A DNA stretch of 64,000 nt, taken from Methanomassiliicoccales archaeon LGM-RCC1. Its GTDB lineage: Archaea > Thermoplasmatota > Thermoplasmata > Methanomassiliicoccales > Methanomethylophilaceae. Positions 35,492-44,039 of the stretch are shown here, in pieces; within the stretch, counting starts at the first letter, position 1; each line of letters begins with the position of its first letter. Below the pieces are notes generated by a model. It had not been told where the DNA came from. It saw only the letters and a program-made list of their open reading frames with translations, and made no database searches. The DNA is taken from NCBI GenBank assembly GCA_030168575.1, contig CP115555.1, forward strand, positions 1,364,001 to 1,428,000, written 5' to 3'. A program made the translations under genes and the position numbers.

Positions 35492-36469
35492 TTATTTCTT
35501 AACTTTGACACCGGTTATGATGTCCTTATCGAAATCGAAAAGCGTGACAGTTTGCTTTCCATCGGTTATCTTCAGGACATTGGAATCGTCCACCTTCCCC
35601 ACAACGGCACCGGCACAGCATACCTGGGCGAATAGATCGATAATCTCCTGTGAATGCGATGGGTCGCAAGAGAAAACGAATCCGCATCCCTGATAGATCT
35701 TGGACCACTCGATTGGATCCACTCCCTCCGGGATAGGGATCTTGTTCACATCGACCAGCCCACCCTTGCAGGAGGTCTCCAGCATCATTCCAAGTGTACC
35801 GAGGTGTCCCGGATTGCTCATATCCTTGCATGCATGGGCCAGGTGCTTCTCTGCGATGACTGCTACGGCCTCAAGCTGTGCCTGGACGATCTCATCCGAC
35901 CTGGCGGATGTGGTATCGTAAGTATAGGGAACAGACTCTGGGAAGCGGCCATCCAGATCGATCACGAAGACAATATCGTCCCCTGCCTGTGCAGTGGAGC
36001 TGAGCAGAGCATCACCGTTCTTCACTGAGCCGATTATAGAGATCTCAATCGCCCTGTAATCACAGTCTGGATGTGTGTGGCCGCCCACTATGGGTACTCC
36101 GAACTTCTTGATACCCGCCTGGATTCCGCGAATGACCTCCTCTTCGCCCTTGCCGTCGTTCATCGAGAGGACGTCGACCATCCCCAGAGGGCGCCCGCCC
36201 ATAGCGGCTATATCGTTGACGTTCACGAGAACAGCGTAATAGCCTGCCAGATAGGGATCGGCCTCCATGAGGGATTCCATGATACCGTCTGCCGCGAACA
36301 GGACGCAGTGGTCACCGTTCTCCAGAACAGCGGCATCTTCACCCTCGGCAGCGATCACCTTGGGGAAACCGGAGGTCGGGAACATGTCCACGACCTTGTG
36401 GATGGCGTTCTTCCTGGTGACCCCGGGATAGGTACGGATGGCGTTAGCGAGCTTCTCCAGATCTACCAT
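35492..36469 (-). CDS. mmp2: Methanogenesis marker protein 2 (AIR synthase-related)
   Basis: 325-aa protein of the PurM/SelD/ThiL fold. It has an AIR-synthase N-terminal domain with GEDAAVLENGDHCVLFAADGIMES and VNVNDIAAMGGRPLGMVDVL, and a C-terminal domain with KDMSNPGHLGTLGMMLE. This arrangement matches the methanogen-specific marker 2 family, present in methanogens but with no established reaction; an ATP-dependent role in cofactor or McrA modification has been proposed. ATG 36469 is chosen; the ORF can be extended but only antisense to corA's frame. The gene starts 5 nt after the corA stop, so it is in an operon with it. Confidence 0.88.
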   Translation of the reverse strand: MVDLEKLANAIRTYPGVTRKNAIHKVVDMFPTSGFPKVIAAEGEDAAVLENGDHCVLFAADGIMESLMEADPYLAGYYAVLVNVNDIAAMGGRPLGMVDVLSMNDGKGEEEVIRGIQAGIKKFGVPIVGGHTHPDCDYRAIEISIIGSVKNGDALLSSTAQAGDDIVFVIDLDGRFPESVPYTYDTTSARSDEIVQAQLEAVAVIAEKHLAHACKDMSNPGHLGTLGMMLETSCKGGLVDVNKIPIPEGVDPIEWSKIYQGCGFVFSCDPSHSQEIIDLFAQVCCAGAVVGKVDDSNVLKITDGKQTVTLFDFDKDIITGVKVKK

Positions 36470-36474
36470 GGTGA

Positions 36475-37419
36475 TCAGCGCCAAAGACCTCTCTTGCGCA
36501 ATATCACGACGGATATGGCGCAGAGCACGACCATGATGATCAGCAGGATGACGAACGTGTACTCGTAGCCTCCTCCCGGAAGCTCCACGTTCATTCCGTA
36601 GAAGCTGGCGATCATAGTCGGAATAGAGATGATCAGAGTGATCGATGTCAAGAACTTCATGACGTTCGCCAGGGAGTTGTTGAGATCGGCCTCTACGAGC
36701 TGCCTGGTACCCTTGATGATCTGCGAGTACGTGGTGGTCATCTCCAGAGCCTGGTTGGTCTCGACTATGACATCGTCTATGAGCTCCCTGTCCTCGGGCG
36801 TCGTGATGAGCCTGGACTGCCTGCTGATCCTCTCTATGATGGAAGCGTTCACAGACAGACTGGTCTTGAAGTAGACCAGGTTGGATTCCAACTCGTGGAG
36901 CTCGAACAGGTCCTCTCTCTTGGTGGCCTTGCGTATCGACTCCTCGATCGCATTGCGCTTGACCTCGATGTACTTGAGGTCGGACTGATAGTTGATTGCA
37001 ATCCTGAAGAGGATCTGGAGCAGGAAGCGCGACCTGTTGGTGACATCCACTGTGTTGATGTACTTGTTCATCGACGACAGGATGTTGTTGATAGCGAACA
37101 GGGGCTGCAGACAGACGGTAACGATGACCTTGTCCGTGAGCGTGATGGAGATAGGGAAGGTTGTGAACTCCTCGTGTCCATTCCTCCACTCCCTGGTAGG
37201 TGCATCGACCAAGACGATAGAATAGTTCTTTGCCACCTCTGTCCTGGAACCCTCCTCGTCATCCAGAGCGGCGGTGAGGGCTTCCCTATCGATACCTAGC
37301 GCCTGTTGCACAGCGTCGATCTCCTCAACGGTGGGATTCACCATGTTGATCCATACGTTGTCCTTGATCTCGTCGGTCTTAGCGACCTTGCCGTTGACCA
37401 TCTCGTAGATATCGATCAT
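36475..37419 (-). CDS. corA: CorA-type magnesium/divalent cation channel
   Basis: 314-aa protein with a large N-terminal cytoplasmic domain and two C-terminal membrane helices. The selectivity motif YGMNVELP follows the first helix (TSITLIISIPTMIASFYGMN), and the second helix ends RKRGLWR, as in CorA. CorA forms homopentameric Mg2+ channels. ATG 37419 is chosen because a Shine-Dalgarno GAGGTGA lies 5-11 nt upstream and overlaps the alternative GTG 37428. It sits 18 nt downstream of the site-2 protease gene and 5 nt upstream of mmp2. Confidence 0.92.
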   Translation of the reverse strand: MIDIYEMVNGKVAKTDEIKDNVWINMVNPTVEEIDAVQQALGIDREALTAALDDEEGSRTEVAKNYSIVLVDAPTREWRNGHEEFTTFPISITLTDKVIVTVCLQPLFAINNILSSMNKYINTVDVTNRSRFLLQILFRIAINYQSDLKYIEVKRNAIEESIRKATKREDLFELHELESNLVYFKTSLSVNASIIERISRQSRLITTPEDRELIDDVIVETNQALEMTTTYSQIIKGTRQLVEADLNNSLANVMKFLTSITLIISIPTMIASFYGMNVELPGGGYEYTFVILLIIMVVLCAISVVILRKRGLWR

Positions 37420-37437
37420 CTCTTTCACCTCTTTTCC

Positions 37438-39051
37438 TCATATTACGAATGCGAGCAGGACTAGGAAGAACATGAGCAGTACGACGTTGGATATCGAGCC
37501 GGAGATGCTCTCCGACAGTTTCCTGCGCCTCTCCTCGTCCTTAACACCTAGGAGCTCCAACAACCAATTGATGCCTCCCTCAAATAAAAATCCTCCATCG
37601 AAAGGATAGGCGGGGAGAGCATTGGAAATGCCTAGCAGGATGTCCAACCAGAACACCCAATACAGTATCTTCACGATAATCCATGTGAGGTCTCCGCCGG
37701 GGGCGTCATACCACCATGTGATCTTGTCCGGAATGGGGTCCAGACCGTTCAGCGGGCCTGAAAGGTAGGTCAACAGAGCCTGGACGTAACTCAGCGGATC
37801 CGTGCAGTTCTTGAACGGATTCGTGGCGGAATCCATCATGATGGTCGGAGTGGTGAGGGTGAAACCGGAATTGGTCACCGACAGTCCGAGGTAACCCTGC
37901 GATCCAGATGCCGTGAGCGTGGTCTCGTAATCATGCAGCTCTATGTTTCCGTCCTCGGCGATTGTAGCGGTGGTTATCGTCGCCTTGTCTCCGGCATGCG
38001 TCTTGGTCATGGTCGACATGAAGTCATTAGCGTCATGTATCTCGTAGACCGTGGTTGAATCATCATCGGTTATCGTGATGGAGTAGAGATAGTTGAGTGG
38101 CTGCAGTCCAGCTGAACTGGCAGGACTGTTATTAGTGACTGATTTGATCAGAGCACCCATCTGCAAAGGTTCCGAATATCTGACGACGCCGTCTCCTAGG
38201 ACGTAACGCAATTGATACATGTTCAGCGGAGAGAATTCCAAATCTGAACCTATCGAAACGTATCTGCCGTATACATCGGCATAGACTGGTAGATAATCCT
38301 CGCCGTCGACCTCCTTGACTCCTGTGATCAAAGCTGATGTGGTCAGACCGGATAGGTATCCTGGGGAGCCCTCATCGATGGAATAGATTCCGGGCAGATC
38401 CCCGTCGACCTCGTTGGAGAACGTTGCAACGGGGATGGCAGAGCATATCAGAAGCATCAGCGCCAGCGATATGACCGCGACGAATGTGTTCACCGATATT
38501 CCTGCAGAGTAGACATCCATCTGAGCCCTGCGGGAGAGATGCTTGAGCTCTTCCTCATTAGGCTCGCAGAAGGCTCCCAGCGGTACGACTCCGTAGAGAA
38601 GTCCGGTAGAATCGACCTTGCAGTCGTTGGCCCTGGACTGGATGCCGTGACCCATCTCATGGACGACCATAGCGATGAATAGTGCAAGAATACCGTATGT
38701 GAGCGGCAGCATGGGGTTGAATCCCGGGATGGCCAGAGCATACTGGATGCCTATTCCTCCGGAACCTATTCTGGAAGGAAGGGCCAGCAGCGACATGATC
38801 AGCATGTACATCATGATGAAGAACAGGATGGCCGCGAGCAGCCTCGATATGAATCCGAAGACGCGCCAGAACAGACGGTGCTTCCCGATCCTGTCCATGG
38901 CCTTGATACCCAATTGGGTCTTGATCATGACGGTCGGACCGTACTTGACAAGATGGTACTTGGCCGCTTTCTCAGGATTCCTCCACACCCAGAACCAAAT
39001 TGGGATGTAGACGACACAGAGAATGATCATGACCAAGTATGCCGTATCCAT
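37438..39051 (-). CDS. Site-2 protease-type (M50) membrane metalloprotease with PDZ domain
   Basis: 537-aa membrane protease. The zinc motif is H131-EMG-H135, the third ligand is in the C-terminal NALPAYPFDGG segment, and a PDZ-like extracytoplasmic region lies between (SPGYLSGLTTSALITGVKEV; NNSPASSAGLQPLNYLYSI). Several membrane helices precede and follow. S2P proteases cleave membrane-bound regulators within the bilayer. The start ATG 39051 is preceded by a palindromic element at 39080-39099. Genes corA and mmp2 follow in the same direction. Its substrate is unknown. Confidence 0.88.
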   Translation of the reverse strand: MDTAYLVMIILCVVYIPIWFWVWRNPEKAAKYHLVKYGPTVMIKTQLGIKAMDRIGKHRLFWRVFGFISRLLAAILFFIMMYMLIMSLLALPSRIGSGGIGIQYALAIPGFNPMLPLTYGILALFIAMVVHEMGHGIQSRANDCKVDSTGLLYGVVPLGAFCEPNEEELKHLSRRAQMDVYSAGISVNTFVAVISLALMLLICSAIPVATFSNEVDGDLPGIYSIDEGSPGYLSGLTTSALITGVKEVDGEDYLPVYADVYGRYVSIGSDLEFSPLNMYQLRYVLGDGVVRYSEPLQMGALIKSVTNNSPASSAGLQPLNYLYSITITDDDSTTVYEIHDANDFMSTMTKTHAGDKATITTATIAEDGNIELHDYETTLTASGSQGYLGLSVTNSGFTLTTPTIMMDSATNPFKNCTDPLSYVQALLTYLSGPLNGLDPIPDKITWWYDAPGGDLTWIIVKILYWVFWLDILLGISNALPAYPFDGGFLFEGGINWLLELLGVKDEERRRKLSESISGSISNVVLLMFFLVLLAFVI

Positions 39052-39079
39052 GCTATGCCTCGAGTGCAGACAAAGCCTT

Positions 39080-39099
39080 CATCCTATAATAATAGGATG
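39080..39099 (-). promoter_or_regulatory. Palindrome upstream of site-2 protease gene
   Basis: CATCCTAT-AATA-ATAGGATG is a perfect 8-bp dyad with a 4-nt spacer, 28 nt upstream of the protease start codon and 7 nt past the mptE stop. Its AT-rich centre coincides with where a TATA box is expected, so it may be a promoter covered by an operator. Confidence 0.5.
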
Positions 39100-39106
39100 A
39101 GTGGAA

Positions 39107-39742
39107 TCAGCATTGGGATTGGATGATCTTTCTGGCCCAGACCAGCTTCCTCTTCTTCACAGCAGGATCCGATCCTTCCTTGGGCATGGGATTATCATAG
39201 TCAAAACCGACCAGGTGTATGTCCTTGACACCGAAATGTCTGGCGAAGCAAAAGGCTCTGTCCCCGTCGGTGAATCCTCCGTAGTTGAACACTGTGTACT
39301 CCGGAGCGGATTGTGTAGTCTGGACGACAGGCCCCTTGAACATGCCGGCATACTTCATGATCAGATCAGCATTGTCCCCGTGGGCATGTATGAAGGTGAA
39401 TGCCCCCTTGGAACTGGCCTCTATCTGGGGATCGATATCCCCATCCAGATCGGTGAATATCATGTCCGGCATGATGCTCTGGGCCATCAATCTTCCCACT
39501 GCGGAACCTGAGCAAAGAACCGTTCCTTCTACCCCTCTAGAGATGTCCGCCTCGAGACATGGAGCATTCCCCACGACTGTGACCACATCCCCCAGAATTT
39601 CCGCCGCATCTTCACCCGAGCGGAGATCGGAATTCAATGTTACCGCTTTGAGTATGCGTACTGAGTTCTCATCCTCATCGCGGCTGTAACCGAGGTCGTT
39701 CAGGATCTCAATGTAGATGGGTTCCCACTCTGAGAAATCCAA
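39107..39742 (-). CDS. mptE: 6-hydroxymethyl-7,8-dihydropterin pyrophosphokinase MptE (DUF115)
   Basis: 211-aa enzyme that activates 6-hydroxymethyl-dihydropterin with ATP during tetrahydromethanopterin-type pterin synthesis. Family blocks visible are VTVVGNAPCLEADI, FTDLDGDIDPQI, FIHAHGDNADLI and the C-terminal DIHLVGFDYDNP with KKRKLVWARK. TTG at 39742 is the start, with the Shine-Dalgarno GGGTGATC overlapping the stop of the DUF373 gene. That coupling suggests the two are translated together. Length is close to the family norm. Confidence 0.88.
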   Translation of the reverse strand: MDFSEWEPIYIEILNDLGYSRDEDENSVRILKAVTLNSDLRSGEDAAEILGDVVTVVGNAPCLEADISRGVEGTVLCSGSAVGRLMAQSIMPDMIFTDLDGDIDPQIEASSKGAFTFIHAHGDNADLIMKYAGMFKGPVVQTTQSAPEYTVFNYGGFTDGDRAFCFARHFGVKDIHLVGFDYDNPMPKEGSDPAVKKRKLVWARKIIQSQC

Positions 39743-39746
39743 CGGA

Positions 39747-40853
39747 TCACCCGGCTACGGTAGGGACTGAATACTGCCTCTTGATGAAGTTGGATGCTAT
39801 CGCTATAGCCAATCCCAAGAAGATCTCCACTATTCCGATGAGCCCATCATATCCGGGATTGATGTAGTACAGGACAATGTCGATGATACCCGTGAGCGTG
39901 ATCCCGAGACTAGCTATGCTGAAGCAGTTGAAGAGATTGGTCAGACGGAGAACTGAATCAACCTGTATGTCATCCATCATCCTTCCGAAGAAGAAGGCCA
40001 TAACCGCAAGCATAACAGGCCAGACCATCGTGTTCCCGTAAGAGACGATCATGACCAGGCCGTTCGGATAAAACGTATCCATCACCTGATAGTACGACAC
40101 TATAGCTCCGATGAGAACAATACCGACTGCCAAGAAACTCATCACCATCATTATTCCCCTGCCGAGGATGTTGGATTTGACGTAAGAGGTGATCTTTTCC
40201 CATTTATCCTGGAAGCTGTAAGCGTACCCCAGTATGACTAATCCGATGACCAGGAGAACCGCGTCTCTGGTTATGGCGGGCAGTGATGACAAGTCGCCGG
40301 ACATTATGAGCAGGACCAGATCGGGCACCAGCATGACGAATGCTATCGCGAATATCAGGGCGCCTATCGGGGCCAGGAATCTCTTCCTCTTGTTTGGCTC
40401 GGAGAGCATCTTGGTGATGACGTAGAACGAACTCTCGATGTTGGGTGCCTGCTTGACGTACACCTTCCTGACTGAATCAACGTGTGCACGGGACGATATG
40501 ATCGGATAGATGTATTCGTCCTCTGCCCCGTCACCGATCAAGATGATGTTATCGGGCTTGTACTCATCGAGGACCTTCTCCAGCTGGGAGACCAGAGCCA
40601 AATCGGACCTGTGCCCGACCCTCTCGTCACCGCAGATCAGAGCTACATCGGCATCCACGCCGTCCTCTCTGAGCTCCATGCATGTGCTTATTCCCGCATA
40701 TAGAGCATTGAGGTCGGAATCCTCAGGGTCCGCTATCCCCAGGGCGTTGGCGGCATCCAGGCACTGATCCATGCCGATGACGGGCGTCACAACTTTACCC
40801 TTGACGCCGAAATCGTCATCCCTGTCAACTGCCAAGACCAGAGTCCGCTTCAT
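39747..40853 (-). CDS. DUF373 family membrane protein
   Basis: 368-aa archaeal protein. The N-terminal soluble half begins KRTLVLAVDRDDDFGVKGKV and includes ALICGDERVGHRSDLAL and NIILIGDGAEDEYIYPI, all typical of DUF373; the C-terminal half has six or seven membrane helices. Function is not known. It is followed by mptE with only 4 nt between, and diverges from the MBL hydrolase gene across an 85-nt region. Confidence 0.85.
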   Translation of the reverse strand: MKRTLVLAVDRDDDFGVKGKVVTPVIGMDQCLDAANALGIADPEDSDLNALYAGISTCMELREDGVDADVALICGDERVGHRSDLALVSQLEKVLDEYKPDNIILIGDGAEDEYIYPIISSRAHVDSVRKVYVKQAPNIESSFYVITKMLSEPNKRKRFLAPIGALIFAIAFVMLVPDLVLLIMSGDLSSLPAITRDAVLLVIGLVILGYAYSFQDKWEKITSYVKSNILGRGIMMVMSFLAVGIVLIGAIVSYYQVMDTFYPNGLVMIVSYGNTMVWPVMLAVMAFFFGRMMDDIQVDSVLRLTNLFNCFSIASLGITLTGIIDIVLYYINPGYDGLIGIVEIFLGLAIAIASNFIKRQYSVPTVAG

Positions 40854-40938
40854 ATACCCGTAATCGTCAACCGCGTATAAATGTCATAATCCCTGCGCTC
40901 CTGATACCATTATTATCTAAATCACGCATTCGACACTC

Positions 40939-41583
40939 ATGATCATAAGATGGCACGGCCACGCATGCTTCGAATTCACCGACGGGGAGACCACCGTCGT
41001 AATCGATCCGCACGACGGCCGTTCGCTCGGTCTCAAACCTCCTGTGGCGACGGCCAATGTTGTCCTCATGACTCACGACCATTACGATCATAACGCATCC
41101 CGCGTCATCAAAGGGGAGCACAAAGATTTCAAGCTGGTTACAGGCGAGTTCGAGACTTCTAACGGACTCAAGGTCACCGGCTATCCGTCATGGCATGACC
41201 ACTCGGAGGGTTCGGAGCGCGGCCCCAACACGATCTACAGTTTCGTCATGGACGGCATCAGGATATGCCACTGCGGCGATCTGGGATGCATACCGTCCGA
41301 TGATGTCATCCAGGCCATCAAGGGCGCTGATTTCATGTTCATCCCCGTCGGGGAGATCTACACCATGGAGATCCCTGAGATCAGAAAGTTCATTGAGCTG
41401 GTGAATCCGAGGATCATCATCCCCATGCATTACATGGTCGGCGGGCTGTCCTTCCGCCTTTCCCCACTGGACAAATTCTTGGAGATCATACCAGACGGCG
41501 CCACCGATTACATCGGTAACGAGCTGGACATAATGGTCTCCGACCTTCCGGAAACAAAAGAATGCTGGATTTTCGACAGCTGA
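40939..41583 (+). CDS. Metallo-beta-lactamase fold hydrolase (UlaG-like)
   Basis: 214-aa cytoplasmic metal-dependent hydrolase. The fold shows MIIRWHGHACFEF and the metal motif LMTHDHYDHN (HxHxDH), then WHDHSEG, CHCGDLG and MHYMVGG, which supply the remaining ligands. The short form is like UlaG-related UPF0173 hydrolases. Substrate not assignable. Its stop is immediately followed by the convergent aIF6 stop with no gap, so there is no room for a terminator between them. Confidence 0.85.
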   Translation: MIIRWHGHACFEFTDGETTVVIDPHDGRSLGLKPPVATANVVLMTHDHYDHNASRVIKGEHKDFKLVTGEFETSNGLKVTGYPSWHDHSEGSERGPNTIYSFVMDGIRICHCGDLGCIPSDDVIQAIKGADFMFIPVGEIYTMEIPEIRKFIELVNPRIIIPMHYMVGGLSFRLSPLDKFLEIIPDGATDYIGNELDIMVSDLPETKECWIFDS

Positions 41584-42243
41584 TCAGTAGAGGGCGAGAC
41601 CCTCTTCGATCTTACCCATCTCGATGGGTGTTGTGTCATCGCCGATCAATGCGCCCTTGGAGTTAGCAAGTATGCCTGCTCCCACCATGCGCGCACCGTG
41701 GTTGACGGTGGTCCTGATGGGCTCAACCTTCAGGATGTCCTTGATCAGCTGTATGTCGTCATCGGATGCGTCAGCATGGCAGACGCATCCCTTGTTGGTG
41801 ACCTTGCATATGGAACCGACTGTATTCAGTCCTGCTATGGTGGACCTGACGCACTCGACTCCGAGGGCATCGGATATGACCTTGACCATATCGTCGGTGT
41901 ACTCAGGATTTAGTATTGCTCCGTGATCGTTCGCCAGGATGTTGTTTCCGGCTGCGTTCAGCGGGTCATCTACTCCGGTACATGGGATGCGCTCCGCGAA
42001 AATGGATACTTCCCTGGGGTCTGCCAGACCGGAGATCACGGCACCGTTGGAATTCATGACGACGAGTGACCCGATCACGAATGATCCGGCCACCGTCATC
42101 AGTTGCGTTTCTACCTGTAACGCCTCCTCCACGTCCTTCACGAACTCGGGGGCGGCGTCGGCCGCGATGAATGAGAAGCTCTCGTTGGCGACGGCGAACA
42201 CCCCTATGTTGGATGTGCCTGCATAGCGCGAGAATCTCATCAT
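41584..42243 (-). CDS. Translation initiation factor aIF6
   Basis: 219-aa anti-association factor that binds the large ribosomal subunit. The fivefold repeat (pentein) fold shows as repeating blocks: GVFAVANESFSFI, VIGSLVVMNSNGAVI, NNILANDHGAILNPE, VGSICKVTNKGCVCH and VGAGILANSKGALIGDDTTP. ATG 42243 (MMRFSRYAG) is chosen because family members begin with this block and AAGGTG lies 9 nt upstream; a GTG at 42258 overlaps the L31e stop. It is the last gene of the ribosomal cluster. Confidence 0.95.
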   Translation of the reverse strand: MMRFSRYAGTSNIGVFAVANESFSFIAADAAPEFVKDVEEALQVETQLMTVAGSFVIGSLVVMNSNGAVISGLADPREVSIFAERIPCTGVDDPLNAAGNNILANDHGAILNPEYTDDMVKVISDALGVECVRSTIAGLNTVGSICKVTNKGCVCHADASDDDIQLIKDILKVEPIRTTVNHGARMVGAGILANSKGALIGDDTTPIEMGKIEEGLALY

Positions 42244-42254
42244 CGACGGCACCT

Positions 42255-42518
42255 TCACTCTGCGAGCGAGACTTCGACAAGACCGTCGTCGAACTTTACA
42301 GCTTTGACTGTGATCTTGTTTGGAGGGTTGCGGATTCCGTTCTCCCAGATCTTCTCGTTGACGCTAGCGTCGATCCAGATCTGGTCATCCTCGGCCTTCA
42401 TGTGCCTGGCGATGTTCTCCCTGAGCTCCTTCACAGCGCGGTTCGCCCTACGGGTGCGGGGCGCCTGCTTTGTCTTCCTGAGGGGAACGACGATTGTTCT
42501 CTCGATTTCGTCTGCCAT
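42255..42518 (-). CDS. rpl31e: Ribosomal protein L31e
   Basis: 87-aa large-subunit protein near the exit tunnel. The blocks RTIVVPLRKTKQAPRTRRAN, RAVKELRENIARHMKAEDDQ and IWIDASVNEKIWENGIRNPP are diagnostic. ATG 42518 is preceded by GGAGTGA at a suitable distance; this Shine-Dalgarno lies in the end of the L39e gene. Operon S19e-PDCD5-L39e-L31e-aIF6, as in other euryarchaea. Confidence 0.96.
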   Translation of the reverse strand: MADEIERTIVVPLRKTKQAPRTRRANRAVKELRENIARHMKAEDDQIWIDASVNEKIWENGIRNPPNKITVKAVKFDDGLVEVSLAE

Positions 42519-42523
42519 CCGAA

Positions 42524-42679
42524 TCACTCCTTAATCTTGCTCATGCGCCACGACCTTCTCTTGGGGTGGCGGAGGAACTGCCTGCTGGTCCTCATCATGA
42601 CCCATGCGGGGACACGGCGGTTCTCTTTGACCTTCTTGTTCAGCCTGGCTTTCATTGCGGGGGCCTTTGTACTTGACAT
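42524..42679 (-). CDS. rpl39e: Ribosomal protein L39e
   Basis: 51-aa, strongly basic tunnel protein, the exact family length. It begins [20 protein letters not shown] and ends [15 protein letters not shown]; blocks [12 protein letters not shown] and the R-rich C-terminus define L39e. It lies 2 nt downstream of the PDCD5 gene stop and 5 nt upstream of L31e. Short enough to be missed by default gene calls. Confidence 0.95.
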   Translation of the reverse strand: MSSTKAPAMKARLNKKVKENRRVPAWVMMRTSRQFLRHPKRRSWRMSKIKE

Positions 42680-42681
42680 GA

Positions 42682-43011
42682 TTATCTCCTCTCTATGGTG
42701 ATCTCCCTCTTCTTGGGGGTGATCTGACCTAGGATACTTCTCAGCGTGTCGTCATCGACGGGGACGGGGATCCTTCCGCTCTGGGCTAACTGGACCAACT
42801 GCATCTCGATCTGCTGTCCCATCTGGGGGGTGGCAAGCAAGATGTTGTTGAGCCTGTCCCTGGCCTCGGGAGTCAGGATCTGCCTCATAGCGTTCTGAAG
42901 CTGCATCTCGACCTGCTGCCTCTGCTGCTCCTGCGCCTGCTGCTGTGCAGCCTGCTGCTGGATTTCCTGCATGCGCCTCTGTCTCAATGCTTCTAATTCC
43001 GGATCGTCCAT
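42682..43011 (-). CDS. DNA-binding protein, PDCD5 (TFAR19) family
   Basis: 109-aa helical protein. It has a Gln-rich coiled helix ([20 protein letters not shown]) followed by the PDCD5 core [20 protein letters not shown] and the C-terminal [20 protein letters not shown] with a basic tail. Archaeal members bind DNA in vitro; the cellular role is unclear. Its position between S19e and L39e is conserved in archaea. Confidence 0.93.
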   Translation of the reverse strand: MDDPELEALRQRRMQEIQQQAAQQQAQEQQRQQVEMQLQNAMRQILTPEARDRLNNILLATPQMGQQIEMQLVQLAQSGRIPVPVDDDTLRSILGQITPKKREITIERR

Positions 43012-43026
43012 TGCTGAGACCTCCTT

Positions 43027-43455
43027 TCAGGCCTTCATCTCGTCGTAGACCTCTTTCGCAGTGTTGTCCAGAAGGGACTGACCTGCGGGGCTGATTGCAC
43101 GGCCCTCTTTGTCCTTGGATACCAAATAACCGGCGGCCTCGAGCTGCATCAGGCATTTCCTTGCGATGTTGCGGCTTCCCTTGACTGCCTGGTTCGGCAT
43201 TGATCCCCTGTCAGCGTAACCACCGTACTCGGCGGCGAGCTTGGAGGATCCCATGGGTCCTTTGACGTACAGCTTCCTCATGATGGAGGCGGCACGAGTG
43301 TACCACCAGTCATCCTGGGAAGGCGCTCTCTCTGTGTGCCTACCGGTCTTGACATACTCTGCCCACTCGGGAGGAACGATCTTGTCGTTCTCCTTGAGCT
43401 TCTGGGCTGTCTTGAGTATGAGCTGCTCGGCAGGAACATCGTAGACAGTTACCAT
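43027..43455 (-). CDS. rps19e: Ribosomal protein S19e
   Basis: 142-aa small-subunit protein. Typical blocks are TVYDVPAEQLILKTAQKLKE, WAEYVKTGRHTERAPSQDDW, YTRAASIMRKLYVKGPMGSS and QLEAAGYLVSKDKEGRAISP. A leftward TATA box (CTTATATAC, about 43514-43524) predicts a start site near 43490. First gene of the five-gene ribosomal operon running to aIF6. Confidence 0.96.
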   Translation of the reverse strand: MVTVYDVPAEQLILKTAQKLKENDKIVPPEWAEYVKTGRHTERAPSQDDWWYTRAASIMRKLYVKGPMGSSKLAAEYGGYADRGSMPNQAVKGSRNIARKCLMQLEAAGYLVSKDKEGRAISPAGQSLLDNTAKEVYDEMKA

Positions 43456-43940
43456 TTCATTACCTCGCTAATGTCCACAGAGTGGACCTAACTGATACTT
43501 TGGTATAGTGGTATTGTATATAAGCGTTGCTAAAATAAATGATATAAAATCAGGTATTCCAACTCCGCACGTTCGGCACTCGCCCCCGTACGGCCTGAGG
43601 ATGAAACATCCTCCACGGCAGAATCCATAATGCGGACCCTGATCTCCGTGATACTCCCGATATAGTCTTAGTATAAGAACTCTACCGCACATCGCACCCA
43701 TACCGATTATCGCTGCACAAGATTGATTTCATTAACCGATTGATTTTCAACCTCAGGAAATAAGCTAGGATCTCTCATCTGCATACTGATTCCATAACTC
43801 TAGAGGGGCCGTCTCCCCACTCCAGTTTCGTTTCCACTTTCAGTCCAAAAAATTGATATCCAGACTGCAAAATCAAACAGTCCACTTTCAGTCACCTCCC
43901 CTTCAGAGCTTTAAATACTCCGGGGGCGATCGTATAATCA
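43456..43940. other. Gene-free region upstream of rps19e
   Basis: About 485 nt without a convincing gene. It holds the leftward rps19e promoter (TATA at 43514-43524), a GAGGATGAAACATCCTC-type hairpin near 43596-43612, and a 13-nt direct repeat TCCACTTTCAGTC at 43833-43845 and 43881-43893. A 77-codon leftward frame (43468-43701) crosses the rps19e promoter and looks spurious. I found no tRNA. Confidence 0.45.
43833..43893. repeat. 13-nt direct repeat, two copies
   Basis: TCCACTTTCAGTC occurs at 43833-43845 and 43881-43893, spaced 48 nt apart. Two copies are too few for CRISPR. They lie just upstream of the candidate small RNA promoter. Confidence 0.45.
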
Positions 43941-44037
43941 GAGGATAAGAAGTGCATCCCCAAAAGCACAAATCCTCCGGATGGCACCGAAATTCCATCC
44001 ATCCTATCCTATCCTTCGGTGCCATCGGATTTTTCTT
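43910..44037 (+). ncRNA. Candidate structured small RNA with own promoter
   Basis: A TATA box TTTAAATA at 43910-43917 predicts a rightward start near 43940. The transcript would form hairpin 1 (GAGGAT 43941-43946 with ATCCTC 43972-43977, inner GTGC/GCAC) and hairpin 2 (GATGGCACCGAA 43980-43991 with TTCGGTGCCATC 44015-44026, 12 perfect bp), then a T-rich tail GGATTTTTCTT. The 23-nt loop of hairpin 2 repeats CCATCC/CTATCC, which could pair with purine-rich Shine-Dalgarno-like targets. No known family is recognised. Hairpin 2 could instead be the terminator of the leftward gene ending at 44040. Confidence 0.45.
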
Positions 44038-44039
44038 AC

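Noticed and set aside
36470-37189. Long N-terminal extension of mmp2
   Set aside because: The frame continues through corA in another phase; conserved sequence starts at ATG 36469.
43468-43701. 77-codon leftward frame with several Cys
   Set aside because: It crosses the TATA box and start region of rps19e, has no ribosome-binding site, and matches no family that I know.
43700-43900. Possible tRNA or C/D-box RNA
   Set aside because: No cloverleaf pairs, T-arm or proper C and D boxes could be found.
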